This document shows, piece by piece, positions 24,487 to 26,787 of a DNA stretch of 26,787 bases. Positions within the stretch are counted from its first letter, which is position 1; every line of letters begins with the position of its first letter. The stretch lies in assembly GCA_030533315.1 (NCBI GenBank), contig JAUNJL010000031.1, positions 1 through 26,787 on the forward strand, given 5' to 3'. A model generated the notes under the pieces. That model ran no database searches, was not told where the DNA came from, and saw only the letters and a list, made by a program, of their open reading frames with translations. The position numbers and the translations under genes are program-made. The stretch is from Eubacteriales bacterium. GTDB lineage: Bacteria; Bacillota_A; Clostridia; Lachnospirales; Lachnospiraceae.

Positions 24487-24492
24487 ATTATA
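24487..24492 (-). promoter_or_regulatory. Possible -10 element of sdaAB
   Basis: TATAAT on the minus strand (24492-24487). The hexamer 17 bases upstream is only T-rich, so an activator may be needed or the element may be fortuitous. The leader would be about 100 bases and would include the seven-pair hairpin at 24436-24454. The rest of the 238-base gap has no gene I can support. Confidence 0.4.
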
Positions 24493-24618
24493 ACCGTAAA
24501 TGGGGGAAGAAAAAAGGAAAAAATTTCGGAAGGGAGAAGAATGAAAAGAGCAATATGTTCTAAAGAGGGACAAACAATAACTCTTGGGAGAAATAAGCCT
24601 CATTTTGAAATATGTCTT

Positions 24619-24864
24619 TTATACCTGACGGCTGTCGTCCTCTTTTTTGTCTCTCTCATCGGAGGTATCCGGAACGTACTCCACAATGTCCTCGATCCTG
24701 CAGTCCAAGATGGCGCAAAGTCTGTCCAGAGTGAAGATCTCCACGTTCATGTTTTTTCGGAAACGATTCAAGAGAGAACGATCAACGCCATAAAAGGTAT
24801 AAAGGGCATACTGGGAAATACCTCGTTTTTTCATGGTGGCCCAAAGCCGATCATACTTAATCAT
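24619..24864 (-). CDS. Small Cro/CI-type HTH regulator (YozG-like)
   Basis: An 81-residue DNA-binding protein consisting of little more than one XRE/Cro helix-turn-helix of the YozG-like (HTH_26) group. I start at ATG 24864, because MIKYDRLWATMKKRGISQY is the usual family start; the longer frame begins at a TTG without a ribosome-binding site. The HTH spans about residues 14-45 (ISQYALYTFYGVDRSLLNRFRKN), followed by TLDRLCAILDCRIEDIVEYVPD and a charged tail (DERDKKEDDSRQ). The ribosome-binding site is weak (GGACGTG). It faces a gene for a small membrane protein, and the intergenic DNA has a dyad at the promoter. sdaAB lies 238 bases further along the same strand, so read-through into it is conceivable. 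Its target is unknown; autoregulation is a reasonable guess. Confidence 0.85.
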   Translation of the reverse strand: MIKYDRLWATMKKRGISQYALYTFYGVDRSLLNRFRKNMNVEIFTLDRLCAILDCRIEDIVEYVPDTSDERDKKEDDSRQV

Positions 24865-24885
24865 TTTATCACGTCCAAAATGTTC

Positions 24886-24947
24886 TTGATATTCTTCTAT
24901 TATCAATGTAAAATGGAAAATAAAACAGTGTATTTATAAACACACTG
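24886..24947 (+). promoter_or_regulatory. Promoter and dyad for the small membrane protein gene
   Basis: TTGATA (24886-24891), 17-base spacer, TAAAAT (24909-24914), each 5 of 6. CAGTGT (24926-24931) and ACACTG (24942-24947) form a perfect dyad with ten bases between, right after the expected transcription start: a good operator candidate for the adjacent XRE protein. Confidence 0.62.
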
Positions 24948-24964
24948 ATGAGAGGAGGATCAGG

Positions 24965-25192
24965 ATGAGACGATTGAGAGAGTTGTTTTTGGGGGTGCTG
25001 GCGCTGCTCCATTCCATTGGGATGTTTTACTGTTTCGTGGCAGGAGCGGGGGATGGCAGGGAAGGAACCATTCTCTACATGGCCGCAGCCGGCATTTATT
25101 CCCTTTTGATCCCCATGCTCCTGAATGCCTGCTTCCACTATATTTATCATCTGCAAAAAGAGCTGGAAAAATACAAAGGCTCAGGCAGCTGA
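24965..25192 (+). CDS. Small two-helix membrane protein, unknown function
   Basis: I do not recognise a family. The 75-residue product starts at ATG 24965 behind a strong GAGGAGG site, which together with the good promoter supports it as a real gene. Two hydrophobic segments (about residues 8-27 and 36-57) are joined by a short charged loop (GAGDGREG). A basic start (MRRLRE) and a charged tail (LQKELEKYKGSGS) suggest both ends are cytoplasmic. A GGCTCA/TGAGCC hairpin (25178-25195) overlaps the stop codon but lacks a T-run. The divergent XRE regulator gene suggests a regulator-target pair. Toxin, stress-response and transport-accessory roles are all possible; nothing in the sequence decides. 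Confidence 0.72.
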   Translation: MRRLRELFLGVLALLHSIGMFYCFVAGAGDGREGTILYMAAAGIYSLLIPMLLNACFHYIYHLQKELEKYKGSGS

Positions 25193-25297
25193 GCCGCCAT
25201 CTCGAGAGCGTAAGGGCCGTATGCACGGGTGGCCGCAGAAGGGGGCAGTGGGCAGAAACAAAGGCATTTGCGAAAAGAAACAAAACCATTTCCGTCC

Positions 25298-25326
25298 TTG
25301 ACAAAATCTGGTTTCTGACCTACTAT
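25298..25326 (+). promoter_or_regulatory. hom promoter
   Basis: Perfect TTGACA (25298-25303), 17-base spacer, TACTAT (25321-25326), identical in hexamers and spacing to the recA promoter. A perfect 10-base palindrome ATCGTACGAT (25340-25349) lies just after the expected start. I saw no SAM-, lysine- or T-box-type leader in the roughly 75-base transcribed stretch. Confidence 0.75.
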
Positions 25327-25407
25327 TAAAGCTATGATGATCGTACGATAACCGGTTTGCGGGCCGAGGAAGAGGCATCAAGATAGACGAATAAGAGGAG
25401 GACTCCA

Positions 25408-26703
25408 ATGGAAGAAAGAGTCATAAAGGCAGCCCTTTTAGGGCTGGGTACCGTGGGAACGGGCGTGTACAAGGTATTGAAAAACCAGGAGCGTGAGATG
25501 ACTGCCAAGATCGGCTGTCAGGTTCGGATCAGCAGGATCCTTGTGCGGAACCTGGAAAAAGCGGCAAAAAAGGTGGAGGATCCTTCGGTTCTCACCAACA
25601 AATGGGAGGATATCATCTCGGATCCAGAGATCGAGATCGTGATCGAGGTGATGGGAGGTATGTCTCCGGCAAAGGATTACATTCTGGAAGCTCTGAGAGC
25701 TGGAAAAAAGGTGGTTTCCGCCAACAAGGATCTGATCGCGGTTTCCGGGAAGGAGCTTTTTGATGCGGCGGAAAGCTCCGGATCGGATTTCCTGTTCGAG
25801 GCCGCAGTGGCAGGGGGAATCCCCATTATCCGCCCGCTGAAGCAGTGTCTGGCTGGAAACTATATGTCAGAGGTCATGGGTATCGTGAACGGTACCACCA
25901 ATTTTATCCTGACGAAGATGACTCAGGAGGGGATGGAGTTTCAGGACGCCCTGGCCCTTGCCACGGAGCTGGGCTATGCGGAAGCGGATCCCACGGCCGA
26001 TATCGAGGGTCTGGACGCAGGGCGGAAGGTGGCCATTCTTGCATCCGTCGCCTTCAATTCCCGAGTTGTTTTTGACAACGTTTATGTGGAGGGGATCACG
26101 AAGATCACCGCAAAGGACATCCTTTATGCCAAGGAAATGGGCTGTATCATCAAGCTTTTAGGCGTGGCGAGAAACACGGAGGAAGGGATCGAGGCCTATG
26201 TGTGCCCCATGCTGATCCCCAGAGATCATCCCCTGGCCTCGGTCAACGATTCCTACAATGCGGTCTTTGTCCGCGGGGATGCGGTGGAGGACGCCATGTT
26301 TTTTGGAAGAGGAGCGGGAGAGCTGCCCACCGCCAGCGCCATTGTGGGCGACGTGTTTGACATTGTCCGGAACATCCAGGCGGGATGCTGTGCCCGGATC
26401 GGCTGCACCTGTTACAAGGAGATCCCCGTGAAGAGGATCGAGGATACCCATAACCGGTATTTCCTCCGTCTTCACGTGGAGGACCGCTGCGGCGTGCTCT
26501 CCGAGATGACAGAGGTTTTTGCTAAATATCAGGTCAGCGTTGCCCAGATCATCCAGAGAGAGAACGTATCGGAGGAATGTGCCGAGGTGGTGGTTATCAC
26601 GGCGAAGGTCAGAGAGGGAGACTTCAAGACCGCCATTGCCGAGCTGCAGAACAGGGCTTTCGTGAAGAGGATCTTCGGGACGATCCGGGTGTACGGAAAG
26701 TGA
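25408..26703 (+). CDS. hom: Homoserine dehydrogenase
   Basis: Reduces aspartate-semialdehyde to homoserine with NAD(P)H, the branch point to threonine and methionine. The nucleotide-binding loop GLGTVGTGVYKVL is at residues 12-24. The catalytic domain includes SANKDLIA (about 104-111), the GIVNGTTNFILTKM signature (about 161) and ELGYAEADPTADIEGLDAGRK (about 190-210) with the catalytic Asp and Lys. A C-terminal ACT domain (about 350-425, FLRLHVEDRCGVLSEMTEVF) allows feedback control, usually by threonine. It is 431 residues, standalone (not fused to aspartokinase). GAGGAGG is seven bases before ATG. It has its own promoter. The next gene is cut off by the window edge. Confidence 0.97.
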   Translation: MEERVIKAALLGLGTVGTGVYKVLKNQEREMTAKIGCQVRISRILVRNLEKAAKKVEDPSVLTNKWEDIISDPEIEIVIEVMGGMSPAKDYILEALRAGKKVVSANKDLIAVSGKELFDAAESSGSDFLFEAAVAGGIPIIRPLKQCLAGNYMSEVMGIVNGTTNFILTKMTQEGMEFQDALALATELGYAEADPTADIEGLDAGRKVAILASVAFNSRVVFDNVYVEGITKITAKDILYAKEMGCIIKLLGVARNTEEGIEAYVCPMLIPRDHPLASVNDSYNAVFVRGDAVEDAMFFGRGAGELPTASAIVGDVFDIVRNIQAGCCARIGCTCYKEIPVKRIEDTHNRYFLRLHVEDRCGVLSEMTEVFAKYQVSVAQIIQRENVSEECAEVVVITAKVREGDFKTAIAELQNRAFVKRIFGTIRVYGK

Positions 26704-26787
26704 ATAGGCCGGGTTGTTCGGGACTGTGCGGGCGGCAAGGAAAGATGATACAGATGTGCAGGGATTCATAATGCAAGATAAAGGAGA
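26704..26787 (+). other. Right edge: possible ribosome-binding site of the next gene
   Basis: Eighty-four bases after hom with no terminator. The window ends in ATAAAGGAGA, a good ribosome-binding sequence, so another plus-strand gene may start just beyond and be co-transcribed with hom. In related bacteria threonine-pathway or aspartokinase genes often follow; this cannot be tested here. Confidence 0.4.

Noticed and set aside
24541..24939. Plus-strand frame of 132 codons opposite the XRE gene, with a plausible GGGAGA site
   Set aside because: Most of it is the exact antisense of the HTH gene, which has a clear family match. Only the first 26 codons are free.
1..26787. tRNA/rRNA genes, CRISPR arrays, insertion sequences, prophage or plasmid functions
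   Set aside because: None could be seen by reading both strands; xerD is the housekeeping recombinase and no repeated spacer arrays or transposase motifs are present.

Overview
This window reads as chromosomal DNA from a spore-forming, moderately GC-rich clostridial bacterium, most likely family Lachnospiraceae. The evidence is the sporulation genes (spoIVB, spo0A, spoIIM, a SpoVB-like flippase), strong AGGAGG ribosome-binding sites, Gram-positive promoters, a Bacillus-type LexA box, and anaerobe-type enzymes (Fe-S L-serine dehydratase, IscS/IscU Fe-S assembly). The species cannot be fixed from the sequence alone. I see no rRNA, tRNA, CRISPR array, insertion sequence, prophage or plasmid gene. 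Nearly all of the window is conserved chromosomal housekeeping.

Layout. 1-2302: sporulation control, with the 3' part of spoIVB and then spo0A. The 321-base gap between them holds Spo0A-box-like sites, a vegetative promoter and a long structured leader. 2426-3868: glgA, glycogen synthase. 4035-5678: recA-recX behind an SOS-controlled promoter. 5842-7410: rny, RNase Y. 7539-9267: spoIIM (candidate sigma-E promoter) and xerD. 9316-11896 (minus strand): a SpoVB-like flippase followed by aroF, the first enzyme of the shikimate pathway. 12019-14235: an iscR-iscS-iscU Fe-S cluster operon. 14409-15530 (minus): an acyltransferase-3 membrane protein. 15811-18261: a P-type cation ATPase resembling the CtpE group. 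18345-19160 (minus): a HisJ-type PHP phosphatase. 19383-22538: gap, pgk and tpiA, with an intrinsic terminator between gap and pgk. 22669-24380 (minus): sdaAB-sdaAA, L-serine dehydratase, with a structured 170-base spacer. 24619-25192: a divergent pair, a small Cro/CI-type regulator and a 75-residue two-helix membrane protein. 25408-26703: hom, homoserine dehydrogenase, with a possible ribosome-binding site for another gene at the right edge.

How the parts connect. spo0A starts sporulation, and SpoIVB, SpoIIM and the SpoVB-like protein act later in the same programme. RecA/RecX and XerD serve recombination and chromosome dimer resolution. RNase Y sets mRNA turnover. GAPDH, PGK and TPI form the central glycolytic segment. 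L-serine dehydratase feeds serine carbon into pyruvate, and its Fe-S cluster is probably supplied by the IscS/IscU system.

Novelty. I did not find a clear new multi-gene system. The best leads are non-coding or small: the sdaAB-sdaAA spacer, whose inverted repeats are mutually exclusive; the ~190-nt spo0A leader with two 9-bp inverted repeats and a direct repeat; the XRE regulator/small membrane protein pair with a dyad at its promoter; the aroF leader stem-loop; and the candidate sigma-E promoter directly in front of spoIIM.
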